Assembly (NCBI GenBank): GCA_900291925.1
Contig: UWYS01000005.1
Coordinates: 124,001 to 188,000 of the forward strand
DNA from: Thecaphora thlaspeos
Lineage: Eukaryota > Basidiomycota > Ustilaginomycetes > Urocystidales > Glomosporiaceae
Direction: 5' to 3'
Length of the DNA: 64,000 nt
The notes beneath the pieces are model-generated. The model ran no database searches and was not told where the DNA came from. It worked only from the letters and a program-made list of their open reading frames with translations. The position numbers and the translations under genes were made by a program. Below are positions 21,497 to 34,548 of this stretch, piece by piece (position 1 is the first letter of the stretch; the number at the start of each line of letters is the position of its first letter).

Positions 21497-22238
21497 ATGG
21501 GCTTCTCCGCCTCGCTCATGGGACTCTCGGGGCACAAGATCCACCTCTGGGAGCGCCTCCGCGAAAAGGCGACCATCAACGACAACGGCATCCGCACCTT
21601 CGACATCGCCCTGCTCGGCATCTCTTCTTTCGGCTTCGCCTTTAGCCTCGTCGCCCTCGTCCTCGCCTGCTGCCAGTTCCCTAAACGTCGTGGCGAGCGT
21701 ACGGGCAAGGGCACCTACGGCAACGTCCTCACCGGACTCATCCTTCTCCTTCTCAGCGAAGCCTACGCCGGCATCGCTGCGGCCTACACCGCCTTCAGCG
21801 CTATGAAGATGATGACGTTTTCTGCCGGGCTCAACTACCGCGAACCTTTTTACTGTACCGGACAAGGTCCTTCGATCGATCTACAACCAATTCTCCAGCT
21901 CGCAGAGTGCCGTCACGCCCTACTCGACGACGCAGCAACTCGCCGCCCTCGGACCTTGGGCCGAGATCGACACGCTAGCACAGGCCAATGCCTTTCTCAG
22001 GGAGACAAACTATCTCGACTACAGGGTCTACCGTGCCACCGTCGCCGTATGCTGGACGACGCTCGCCACCGTGTTCTTCGCGATGGTGGTCCACTTTGCG
22101 CTACCTCATGTCCTCAAATACCTCGGAATGACTAGACCACCAAGGGAGGAAAAGGAGGAGGTCAAGAGGAGCAAGATGGCGCACACGGCCAGGATGATGG
22201 GTGAAAGGAGGAGTCACCATGGATACCAGGCGTACTGA
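21497..22238 (+). CDS. Four-span membrane protein, unknown function, reading frame broken by one base
   Basis: I do not recognise the family. The frame from ATG 21497 encodes hydrophobic segments (FDIALLGISSFGFAFSLVAL near 21600, NVLTGLILLLLSEAYAG near 21722) and then fails just after a run of five T at 21847-21851. A frame shifted by one continues without a stop (VLRSIYNQFSSSQSAVTPYS, then the hydrophobic VAVCWTTLATVFFAMVVHFAL) to TGA at 22236-22238. Reading the T run as four bases joins the two parts into about 246 residues. I found no GT-AG intron of the right length that would do the same. Either this base is a sequencing error or the allele is damaged. Upstream, LTLLAVMG is in frame and hydrophobic, so the true N-terminus may lie in a 5' exon beginning at ATG 21369 (GTACAG donor about 21414, acceptor before 21473). 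Four spans are likely in total. Confidence 0.6.
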
Positions 22239-23087
22239 CGCGCGACGGCAGCCCTTTGATCGCTTCCTTCTGCTGCTGTCGTCCGTTGGCGAGGGGATCA
22301 GGCTCTACTCGGACGCCCGGAGGGATCCTGCGCCAGCCGAAGGGATTCTTGCGTCTTTCCACACCTTGCTGCAAGTTTCGCTGCTTCTCGGTGTTTTGTC
22401 TCTTCCGAAACCGCGGTCTCCCTTGCCCTTGCCGCCGCCCCTGTGTTCCTGGTGCTCTCTTGCTCTGCTCGCTGCTCTCTTGACCGCTGCCTAGCCCCTA
22501 CACCTTCATTCTACCCGCTATTCCCCTCTTTTTCGGTCGTTCTCTTGTGGCTCCCTGCTTCGTTGCGATACCTAACTCGTGTAGTAATGGGGATGTTCTT
22601 CGGAGCCTTGTCGATGCATCCTGGGCAGACGATCGTGAATCGTGCCTGCTCGTCAGCTTGTCGTGTCCGTCTAGACTTGAGATCTGTCGACAGGCGACAT
22701 GCCTTGTTCCCCGCGAGGCCGTCGTGCCCCCTACCACCTGGCCACCTTGACGCTACGTAATTTTTCTGAACGGATCTGCTCGGAGCTGTACGCCGAACGC
22801 GCTGCCAGTGGAAGCGTGATACGTGTTGGGCGAGGAACACAGCGGCCCTGTCTGGGTATGCATATGTATGGCTGGCCCGGCTGTCGTGCTGTGCGGTGCC
22901 GTGTGTCTTGCATGAGAAGGAGGCAATGACAAGGTGGGTGATCGACAGGAGAAGGCCTGAGTGAGGGTGCTGGTTGAGGAGGTGGCCCGAAGGGTCTCGG
23001 TCGAGTGTCCGCCGTTTACGCCGGCGCACGGCCATGGTCCGAGCTCAGAGGCAATTCCCAACCTTCCCTCGCTCCTCGCCACCTTCG
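22239..23087. other. Intergenic region and leader before the proline iminopeptidase gene
   Basis: About 850 bases without a supportable gene; several ORFs lack family character. The last 120 bases before 23088 are in frame with the downstream peptidase but composition suggests leader sequence. Confidence 0.4.
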
Positions 23088-23222
23088 ATGTCGACCATCT
23101 TCCTCCTCCCCTTCCGCCTCCGCCACCCGCGACCCATCACATCGCTCCAACGCTCCTTCGCCCACCGACTCACCCCTCTTCGGCGTCGTCACATCCTACG
23201 TCCCACCACGACCGCCGCCACC

Positions 23223-24367
23223 ATGTCGTCGCTTCCAAAGTCGGACTCGCCAGCCGCCGCCTCGATCGACTACAGCCACTCGGCCCGCTCCCTCGCGGAC
23301 CCCAAGTCCTCCCTCCGCACCCTCTACCCGGTCCTCGAGCCTTACGAGACGCGACACTGCCAGGTCGATTCTCGCCACTCGCTCTACTACGAGTGGTCGG
23401 GCAACCCCGAGGGCTACCCGGCCGTCTTCCTGCACGGCGGACCGGGCGGAGGCATCTCGGGCGATGATCGTCGCTGGTTCGACCCACAGCACTACCGCAT
23501 CCTCACATTCGACCAGCGCGGTGCCGGTCGTTCCACGCCGCACGCCGATCTGGTCGACAACACCACCTGGGACCTCGTCGCCGACATCGAAAGGTTGCGC
23601 ACCAAGTTCCACGTCGAAAAGTGGCACGTCTTTGGCGGAAGCTGGGGATCCACACTCGCCCTAGCCTATGCCCAGAAACACCCGCAAAAAGTCTCGGCCC
23701 TCATCCTCCGCGGCATCTTCACCCTGAGGAAGTCCGAGCTTCAGTTCTTTTACCAGGAGGGAGCATCGCACGTCTTTCCCGAGCACTGGCAACCCTACCG
23801 CGACGGCATCCCACAAGAGGAGCGAGGCGACTTTATCAAGGCATACCACTCCCGTCTCACTTCCGACTCGGCAGACGTGCGGCTCGATGCGGCGAGGAGG
23901 TGGTCGACGTGGGAGAACGCAACGTGCAAGCTCTACGTCGATGCCGACTCGCTCAAGCGCGGCGAAGAGGACAAGTGGGCGCTCGCCTTTGCCCGGATCG
24001 AAAACCACTTTTTCCACAACGAAGGATGGATGGAGGATGGGCAGCTGCTTGAGAAGGAGAACGTCGATAGGATCAGACATATCCCCGCCGTCATCGTTCA
24101 GGGGAGGTACGACATGGTATGCCCGGCTACCACGGCGTTTGCGCTACACAGCGTGTGGAACGAGGCAGAGTTCCACATGATTCCCGACGCTGGACACTCG
24201 GCAAAGGAGCCCGGTATCACCGACAGTGAGTAGCGGAGCAAATAATGGAGGGCGAGTCCGTCGTCGTATAGCTTTCTCATCGTCGTCCCTCCTTTCTCGT
24301 TTGCTGTTCATTGCGACACACGACAGAACTCATCCAGGCCACCGACAAGCTCCGCTCGATCTCTTAG
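23223..24367 (+). CDS. Proline iminopeptidase (peptidase family S33)
   Basis: Alpha/beta-hydrolase that removes N-terminal proline from peptides. Exons 23223-24225 and 24327-24367 give 347 residues from the ATG in a strong GCCACCATG context. The signature features are the oxyanion motif HGGPGG from H71, nucleophile S140 in GGSWGSTLALAYA, D297 in RYDMVCP and H325 in AGHSAKEP. DQRGAGRSTPHA and the cap-region NTTWDLVADIERLR are typical of bacterial-type S33 enzymes that are widespread in fungi. An upstream in-frame ATG at 23088 (weak context) would add 45 residues that are Arg/His/Ser-rich and acid-free, which look like a mitochondrial presequence. Two forms from two starts are therefore plausible. 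The intron has a GTGAGT donor and a GACAG acceptor near the end of the gene. Confidence 0.94.
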
Positions 24368-25949
24368 CGACGCCGAGGACCGTCTCCGACTTTTTACACA
24401 TCGTCGTTCGACCTAACCGCCTCTGTCTAACGGCGCAATTCACGCGTGGTAGCAACGTATGACGCTGGATAGCAATGCGAAATCGCATACCTTGCGGGTT
24501 CACGCGTGGCAGGCGGTCTGGACGATCCTCGAACTTTTAGCTTCGTCCCCTTTTGGTGCGTTGCGCATGAGCTTGTGCAGATGGTGAGCTCGGTCGTTGG
24601 CGAGCGAATCGTGCGGCATATGGTATTACTAGATTTTGACGATTCTAATAGAAAGTGCAAAGCACGGGATACCTCATGACGTCCTATTCACCTGCACCGA
24701 CTCAAGAGGAAATGCCGGGCAGAGGGGAGGTGAGTCGCTTTGTCTACGTTGATTTTTCGATGTGCGAACTCACCTCGCGTCGCCATGCTTCGACGCGCAC
24801 GAACCCACACCGTCCAGGCTCTGTCCTCCTCTCACTCCCCATCCCACCTCCCCACCGCACTCCCCGGTCCGCCTACCGACGGAGCAGAAATGGGCGTTCC
24901 AACCTCTCCTCTCCCTCCCCAGCCCAGCTCCCAGCTTCCAGTTCCCACCCTGCTCACTTCTCTTCCCTGCACAGCCACCACTCCCGCTCCACTTTTTTTT
25001 TCCTCGCTACGAGAGAGGCTTTAAGAATGCAACGACGCTGCATGCCCCGTTGACCTTGGGAATACAACAACGCCGCACGCCTCGCCCACCCGTGCATCAC
25101 GTGGCGACGCGGCGTGTGCGTCTGGGCGCTGCCGGCCACCCAGCTTGCCACGTAGCCAGTCAGCCTCGCGGCACCCCCTCTGTCCTTATCTCCTCCATCC
25201 CCTTCTCAATCTGCGGCCCAGACCACCTCTTGTCCTCTGCCCACCCTGTATCCCTCCCTTGCCGCTCTCGTCTGCGCTCGTCCGTCCCTTTGAACAACTT
25301 CCGAGATGAGCGCAAGGATGGTTAATGTTGCTGCGAAGACGCCGGGAATGAGGAGCAGGTTCTGAAGCGCTTCGAGCCGGACGACGAAAGAAAGTAGGGT
25401 CTAGTTTGAAGAAAGACCAACTTGATTTCTTGAATTGCGGGAACGCGAAAATGGGTCGAGGCCACCTTCCTTGCTGGCTTGGCTGGTATCACCATGCATC
25501 GAAGGTGCGCACCGGCCAGCAAAATCTAGCCCGCTCCAATGAGGCCAGTCTAAAATCTTATCTCACCCGGCCGGCCTAGTCTCCACATTAACCAGTCATT
25601 AGACTCTATGCCTTACGTCGTCCCACCGCAAAATGTCACTGAGTCGAAGGCGAGCGGAACAGTTCTCTTTCGTCGTGATGTGACGAGGCAAGCAGTACGG
25701 TTAGGCTGTAGTAGAGCAGAGGAATCTGGAACAAATCGGTGACAGCGTCTCAAACTTCGTCGAGCAATTTCTTCATGACGCGAGGGACCACAGTACGCCG
25801 AACGAGTGGCAAAGTCAGCGATAGAGGCTAGAGAACACGGGCGTCGTTCACACTGCGAAACTCAAGCTGGTTTGTCGTGAAGCCGCATCGCATCGCATCG
25901 AATTAACAACCACCGTCGAACCCCCTCGACCTTCCCCCCCCCCCCCCCT
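24368..25949. other. Long convergent intergenic region PIP / AVO1
   Basis: 1.6 kb without a convincing gene. It contains the first copy of the duplicated 195-bp repeat (25093-25288), a C/T-rich stretch (24825-25010) and a poly-C run (about 25934-25948) next to the AVO1 stop. An ATG at 24674 followed by 18 codons and a GTGAGT donor is suggestive of an exon but has no identifiable continuation. Confidence 0.45.
25093..25288 (+). repeat. Dispersed 195-bp repeat, copy 1
   Basis: This matches 50983-51175 in the same orientation. Shared blocks include CACGTGGCGACGCGGCGT near the left end, GCGTCTGGGCGC, TTGCCACGTAG, and a right-hand block with CCACCCTGTATCCCTCCC followed by TTGCCGCTCTCGTCTGCGCT and CGTCCGTCCC. 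The middle diverges and is T/C-rich. Similarity stops abruptly on both sides. No coding capacity shared by the copies is convincing, no terminal inverted repeats were seen, and its nature is unknown. Confidence 0.8.
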
Positions 25950-28900
25950 TCAGGCAACCTGCGCCTTTAATCCGTTAATCTCTTTCACAATCTCAGCCGC
26001 CGCTCTTGGACTCTCCGCTTCGAAATCGTATCGCTTCGTCTCCTTTGGACTCTCTCGCCAGACGACCAGCTTAAAGCTGGACGGCACGCGTTCCGACACT
26101 TTGCACGCGACGACGTGCGAGATATGGAAGCTGGCCGCTCGCTGAAACGTCCGCATGTCGGTCGGCATGATGTGGACCCAGTCGCCGTCGAGCGTGAGGC
26201 TGCGCTCGTGCCGCGCCGCGACGAACATCGGCGTCTTGCGGAACACGGTGAACGTCTTGTAGCCCGCCGTGACGTCCAGCGCCTTGGTGTATTTGGGGTG
26301 AGTGGGCTCGGTCGAGAAGCGCTTGAAGATCGAGGCGTTCGGGTTCGATGACTGCGAAGAAAGGGCGCCGGACCCAGCTTCCAGCCCAAGCGTCGAGCGG
26401 CGCACGAGCGCGAGGTCGTGGTTGCCCTGCAGACTCTCGACGGTCCGGTCCAGCGGCACGACGATCGACTTGTCTGGCACTACGAGCGCCCATTCGTCAA
26501 CGTTCTCCAGATGGCGCTTGCGACATATCATCTCGAGCACGTCGGCCAGGTACATGTCCGAGGGCACCTGCAGCGTCGTCTTGTAGCGCACCTCCGAGTT
26601 GGGTGTGACCAGCACGCGCAGGAAGATCGACGTCGACGAGGGGCCCGTCGCAGAGCGCGAGAGGGCGCCAGAGGCAAAGATGGGCGTCCCCTGGACGCTG
26701 GTCAGCGAGCCGACGTGCGCGTTGAGCTGCGAAGGGACCGCGAGGCGCGCTGCTCCGGCAGCGTTCATCGCGGCGGCGGTGGCGGCGGCACCGGGTGCAC
26801 CACCAGCACCGCCTCCGCCGATGGCCGGCGTCGTGCTCCCTCTGCCCTCTGACCCGGTCGCCCCCTTCTGTCCACCGCTACCGCTTCCATTGCCGCTGCC
26901 GCTGCCGTTCTTGACCGTCTTGGCCGTAGCGACGCGGCTGGCCCTGCGAAGGATGGCGCCGTACGCCTCACGGTGCTGCTTGACCTGGGCCGGCGTCGCC
27001 TCGACGACTGCAAACTCGTCCCCGCCAAACTTGGACAGGGTGAGGTTGCGGTCGATGGCGGGGAAGTCTTCGTCCACCTCGCCATCCTCGACGATGCGCA
27101 GCGTCCAGCCGATGGTCGAGAGCTTGGTCTGCTGCTGCTCTTCGGACAGGCCGCCTGGGTCCAGGTCTGGCTTCCAGCTTTCCTCGGCGTAGCAGTAGAG
27201 CGCGTAGCCGATCACCTCTTCCATCGTGGCGTCACGCCGCACGTTGAGCGTCATGCATTTGCTCTTGGCGTCGACTTTGACCGCGCTGTTCTTTTGCACC
27301 GCCGACGACGATGGAGCCGACGAAGCCGGCTTGGCCCAGGGAAAGTAAAGGTCGATGTTGATGCTGGGCGCGGTGCCGGATCGACCGGCGATGCCGGCGT
27401 AAAAGGCGGCAAAGGGATTCTCGGTGCCGCCCTCCTCGTTGAGGAGCGTCGAGAGGGCTGACATCTTCGGGATGGCGGCATGGCGCTTGGCCACCGTCGA
27501 GGGCGAGCTCTTGAGCGAGGCGAAAAAGTCGTTGCGCGCTTGCTCGTCTCGCTGTTGCTGCTGTTGTTGTTGCTGCTGCCGCTGCTGCTGGAGGCGTGAG
27601 CGGTCGCGCAACTTCTTGGGCCGCGCCATCGGCCTTGCACGTTCCCCTTCTTGGCCCCCGCGGGACACGACTCCGTCTTCGTAGTCATCGCTCGTCGGTA
27701 CCTCCCCCTCTTGCAGGGTCAAGCTGGGTATAGATGCTTCGGCAGCCTGCTGCGAGCGTCGGGTATGTACGGGCGATGACTTGGCGGTGGGACCCTGTCG
27801 TCCGGATTGGCCAAAGTCCTCGGCGGTGGTGGAGGGCGACGAGTGCAGTTCTGCGAGGGTGGGCGACTTGGCCATGGCCGCTTCGTCTGGGACCGCGGGT
27901 ATGGGCGGTAGCTCGAGGCTTCCGGCATGGAGGTATTCCGGGGATCCGATGCTCGAAGGGACGACGTTTGAGTCGGTAAAGCTCTCAGTGTAGGAGGATG
28001 ACGAGGGGTGACCGCCTGGTACCACGGGCTGGAACGTTTCGGCGAAGGGATCGTCGGCTTCGGCTTCATCCTCGGTCGTTTCGGATGCGTGTGCGCTCAG
28101 TGCGGCGAGGTGGGTCTGAGTTGCGCTCGGGGCTGCGAAGAGGCCGGCTGCAGTTGTTTGTTGTTCGGTGGGCCGGGCTGCAGCATCGCGGGCGCTGCTC
28201 TCGTCGCTGTACTTTTCCTGCTTGTGCTCTGGTGGGGGCGGGGAAGTCGGTGGTGGCATGGTGGTGGTCGCAATGCCTGGGCCATCGTCTTCTGGCGGCA
28301 GGCTGATGTGCGGGAGGGGCGGCGGGCTGGATGCGTCGTGGCCGAGCGGTGCGGTGTGTGGGTTCTCTCTGTGCGAGGCGAGGGGTTCCTTTTCGTCTGT
28401 GGATGCGATGGCGTCTGGCTTGCTGTGGCGTCGGCCGGACACGCGCATGCCGAGTGCGCCGGTCCTTCCTGGGCCGTAGATGGTGGAAGTGTAGCGGAGG
28501 CCGGAGCCGATCTTTGCGTGTCGCTTTGCGGCATCTGGAGCGAGGGGCGAGGAGGGTAGGGCGTTGGGGTCTGGGACGCCGGAGGAGCCGCCTTCTGGGA
28601 GGGGCGAGTGGAGTGAGAGGAGCTCTGGATGCAAGGAAGTATCTGCGAGGCGGGCGAGGGAGACGTGAGAGTCTGCGGCATAGGGGTGATGGAAGGGGGC
28701 GGGCTGTAGGTATGCGGCGGGCAAGGTTATGGAGGGGCTGGCGCGGCTGTGGAAGGAGGTGCTTGGGGCGAAGTGTGAGGTTGAGGTGGAGGCGGAGGCG
28801 GAGGCGGTTGTGGTCGGGGCGCTGCTGGTGCTGGTGCTGGTGGTGTTGCTGGCGTTTGGTGGTTTGGCGTGCGGATTGGAGTAGGAGGGCAAGGTGATGA

Positions 28901-28988
28901 TGCGTGGGCCGTGGTGGTCGTCTATGCAGCGGAGGTAAGCGAGGCGGAGGGAGTGTATGACGTAGTCTGGGTCTACGACGAGCGACAT
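25950..28988 (-). CDS. AVO1: TORC2 subunit Avo1/Sin1
   Basis: Essential scaffold of TOR complex 2 that recruits AGC-kinase substrates and binds membranes at the plasma membrane. Single exon, 1012 residues. The start at 28988 yields MSLVVDPDYVIHSLRLAYLR, matching the conserved N-terminus of Sin1 proteins; 73 upstream in-frame residues are low-complexity Ser/Pro and probably leader. Long disordered Ser/Pro/Thr regions and a Gln tract (near 470) precede the CRIM domain (about 540-690; INIDLYFPWAKP, VIGYALYCYAEE, WTLRIVEDGEVDEDFPAIDR, FGGDEFAVVEA). A Gly/Ser linker follows, then a Ras-binding-like domain (about 783-870; FLRVLVTPNSEVRYKTTLQV, DEWALVVPDKSIVVPLDRTV) and a C-terminal PH domain (about 899-1010; FTVFRKTPMFVAARHERSLT). 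The whole architecture is intact. TSC2 lies 8 kb downstream. Confidence 0.95.
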   Translation of the reverse strand: MSLVVDPDYVIHSLRLAYLRCIDDHHGPRIITLPSYSNPHAKPPNASNTTSTSTSSAPTTTASASASTSTSHFAPSTSFHSRASPSITLPAAYLQPAPFHHPYAADSHVSLARLADTSLHPELLSLHSPLPEGGSSGVPDPNALPSSPLAPDAAKRHAKIGSGLRYTSTIYGPGRTGALGMRVSGRRHSKPDAIASTDEKEPLASHRENPHTAPLGHDASSPPPLPHISLPPEDDGPGIATTTMPPPTSPPPPEHKQEKYSDESSARDAAARPTEQQTTAAGLFAAPSATQTHLAALSAHASETTEDEAEADDPFAETFQPVVPGGHPSSSSYTESFTDSNVVPSSIGSPEYLHAGSLELPPIPAVPDEAAMAKSPTLAELHSSPSTTAEDFGQSGRQGPTAKSSPVHTRRSQQAAEASIPSLTLQEGEVPTSDDYEDGVVSRGGQEGERARPMARPKKLRDRSRLQQQRQQQQQQQQQRDEQARNDFFASLKSSPSTVAKRHAAIPKMSALSTLLNEEGGTENPFAAFYAGIAGRSGTAPSINIDLYFPWAKPASSAPSSSAVQKNSAVKVDAKSKCMTLNVRRDATMEEVIGYALYCYAEESWKPDLDPGGLSEEQQQTKLSTIGWTLRIVEDGEVDEDFPAIDRNLTLSKFGGDEFAVVEATPAQVKQHREAYGAILRRASRVATAKTVKNGSGSGNGSGSGGQKGATGSEGRGSTTPAIGGGGAGGAPGAAATAAAMNAAGAARLAVPSQLNAHVGSLTSVQGTPIFASGALSRSATGPSSTSIFLRVLVTPNSEVRYKTTLQVPSDMYLADVLEMICRKRHLENVDEWALVVPDKSIVVPLDRTVESLQGNHDLALVRRSTLGLEAGSGALSSQSSNPNASIFKRFSTEPTHPKYTKALDVTAGYKTFTVFRKTPMFVAARHERSLTLDGDWVHIMPTDMRTFQRAASFHISHVVACKVSERVPSSFKLVVWRESPKETKRYDFEAESPRAAAEIVKEINGLKAQVA

Positions 28989-29282
28989 GGCGGCGAGGGC
29001 GGCGAGGACGGTTGCGGAGGAGGAAGAGGAGGAGGAGGAGGAGGAGGAGGAGGAGGGGGGGGAGGAGGAGGGGGAGGAGGAGGGGGATGGATGGTGGTTA
29101 GGGCGGAAGGAGAGGCGAGCGCGCGCGCGAGAGAGAGAGGGCGCATCTTGCCTTGCACGCTGGCCTGGGCGCGCGCAGGTGGAGGGCGGGCACGGGGCGT
29201 TAGGCATAGGGCGTGGGGCGTGGGACGTGGGACGTGTTTCTTTTGAATTTCTTTTCCGGTGTCGTTCTTCTCTTCTTAACTA

Positions 29283-29533
29283 CAGTCGTGTGCAGATGAA
29301 TTGAAACGCGAGGAAAAAAGAAAGGCTGAGAGAGACCCTAGCAGGAGTGATCTTGGCGATCACTCAAGATCACTACCTCCACTTACCTTGGGCGCCTTGC
29401 TCGACTACCGTACCCCTTACCGGTGCCAAGGTAAGTAGAGGTAGTGATCTTGAGTGATCGCCAAGATCACTCCTCCTAGAGTCTCTCTCAGCCTATCTTT
29501 TTCCTCGCGTTTCAATTCATCTGCACACGACTG
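29283..29533. mobile_element. Fold-back MITE with TA flanks (Tc1/mariner-like)
   Basis: Two arms of about 110 bases (29281-29391 and 29426-29535, including the TA) are reverse complements with only a handful of mismatches and one single-base gap, separated by a 34-base loop. The outer ends begin CAGTCGTGTGCAGATGAATT and end with its complement, and each is bordered by TA, the target duplication typical of the Tc1/mariner superfamily. The arms also contain a nested smaller palindrome around GTGATCTTGGCGATCAC. At 251 bp it has no coding capacity, so a transposase would have to come from elsewhere. The high arm identity suggests recent insertion or conversion. The family assignment is inferred from TA and the CAGT ends only. 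Confidence 0.85.
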
Positions 29534-29797
29534 TATGTATGTACAGGTGATGGTGCTTGCTCAGGCCCGGTGCTGAGGCATGGGTTCAGGGCGGTCCGGC
29601 TCGTTGGCTGCGGAGCCGATAACAAGACGGGCGATAAGGAGATCCGTCTTGATTATCGGGGGGCGGGCGCAGTGTCGAGTCAGGCGGCGTGCAGGCACGG
29701 CCTGGGCCAGTCCGTTTGGCCATTTATTTTGATTTTCTGGCGGCGTCGGGTGAGGGCGGCTGGAGCTGGGCGGGCGCGATTGCTCGTCTCTTCTGAT

Positions 29798-29860
29798 GTG
29801 CTGGCTGTGCTGGCTGTGCTGGCTGTGCTGGCTGGGCTCGCTGGGCTCGCTGGGCTCGCC
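29798..29860 (+). repeat. Nonamer minisatellite
   Basis: Seven tandem 9-base units: four GTGCTGGCT followed by three GGGCTCGCT-type units (the last ends CC). It lies in the spacer upstream of ARG5,6. Confidence 0.85.
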
Positions 29861-30144
29861 TGATCGGCTACCTTTGCGCGGTGCCGTGCCCTTGGCCCGC
29901 CCACCGACGCAACGACACCGGTAAGAGCTCCGTCGACGTCCGTCCAGCGCTCTGCCCTTACCCTTGAACCACGTCCACACGTCGTCGCCACTTCCCCTCC
30001 TCTTTTCTGCCTCGCCGCTACCGTTCGAAAGAGAAAGGCGTCCCATCCCCCATCTTCATCCTACGACTCCCCACTGGTCGCCAACCCGTTCCAGCTCCGC
30101 CTCCGCCTCCGCTTCGCACCACACCCACCAACCTGCCGCCAGCC

Positions 30145-34025
<3,881 letters not shown>

Positions 34026-34548
34026 ACTATCTTCGCTTTCTTCATCTGAGAAAGTAGGATTCTTCCAGTTGTGTACAAAGGAGAGAAGAGAACCGAACCG
34101 AACCGAACCAAACTGAAATGCAAACAAGCTCGATCAACACAGACGATCACAGAGTGCGGTTGGTTCAGAACCGCAACGACTGGACCGCTTCGAACGAACA
34201 AGTGTATCTTCGTGATTCAAACAGAATCACACCACAACATACTACACACCGAGCAAGGAAAGACATGACTAGATTTCTTTTCGCTCAGCCATGGAAGATG
34301 ATACGACGCTACTCTTTCTCTTCGCCATATTGACGACCGTCCGTTCGTCCTCTCCCTTCCTTTTACCCTTCCTCCGCTGTTCTTCTATATTGCATACGAA
34401 CAGTCTTTCGAGTCTCAAAAGAAAGGAGAAAAAAGAGAAAGAGAGAGAGAGAGGGAAAGAGGGAAAGAGGGAAAGAGGGAAAGAGGGAAAGAGGGAAAGA
34501 GGGAAAGAGGGAAAGAGGGAAAGAGGGGAGTGCATAAAGAAAGAAAGC
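34026..34548. other. Convergent 3' region ARG5,6 / QCR6 with octamer repeat
   Basis: No gene. A tandem GGGAAAGA octamer array of about nine copies lies at roughly 34453-34526, directly next to the QCR6 stop. Confidence 0.6.

Larger units (their letters stand above)
28989..30144. promoter_or_regulatory. Divergent AVO1 / ARG5,6 region with a fold-back element
   Basis: About 1.15 kb. From the AVO1 side it holds a GGA-type microsatellite (about 29018-29085), the fold-back element 29283-29533, a nonamer minisatellite (29798-29860), and a C-rich leader before ARG5,6. Confidence 0.5.

Noticed and set aside
24674..24729. Short exon-like ORF with ATG and a GTGAGT donor
   Set aside because: Several acceptors follow, but none leads to a recognisable or long continuation.
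28989..29207. Extension of AVO1 by 73 residues to an upstream start
   Set aside because: The extension is Ser/Pro low complexity from a GGA microsatellite, while the conserved Sin1 N-terminus begins exactly at 28988.
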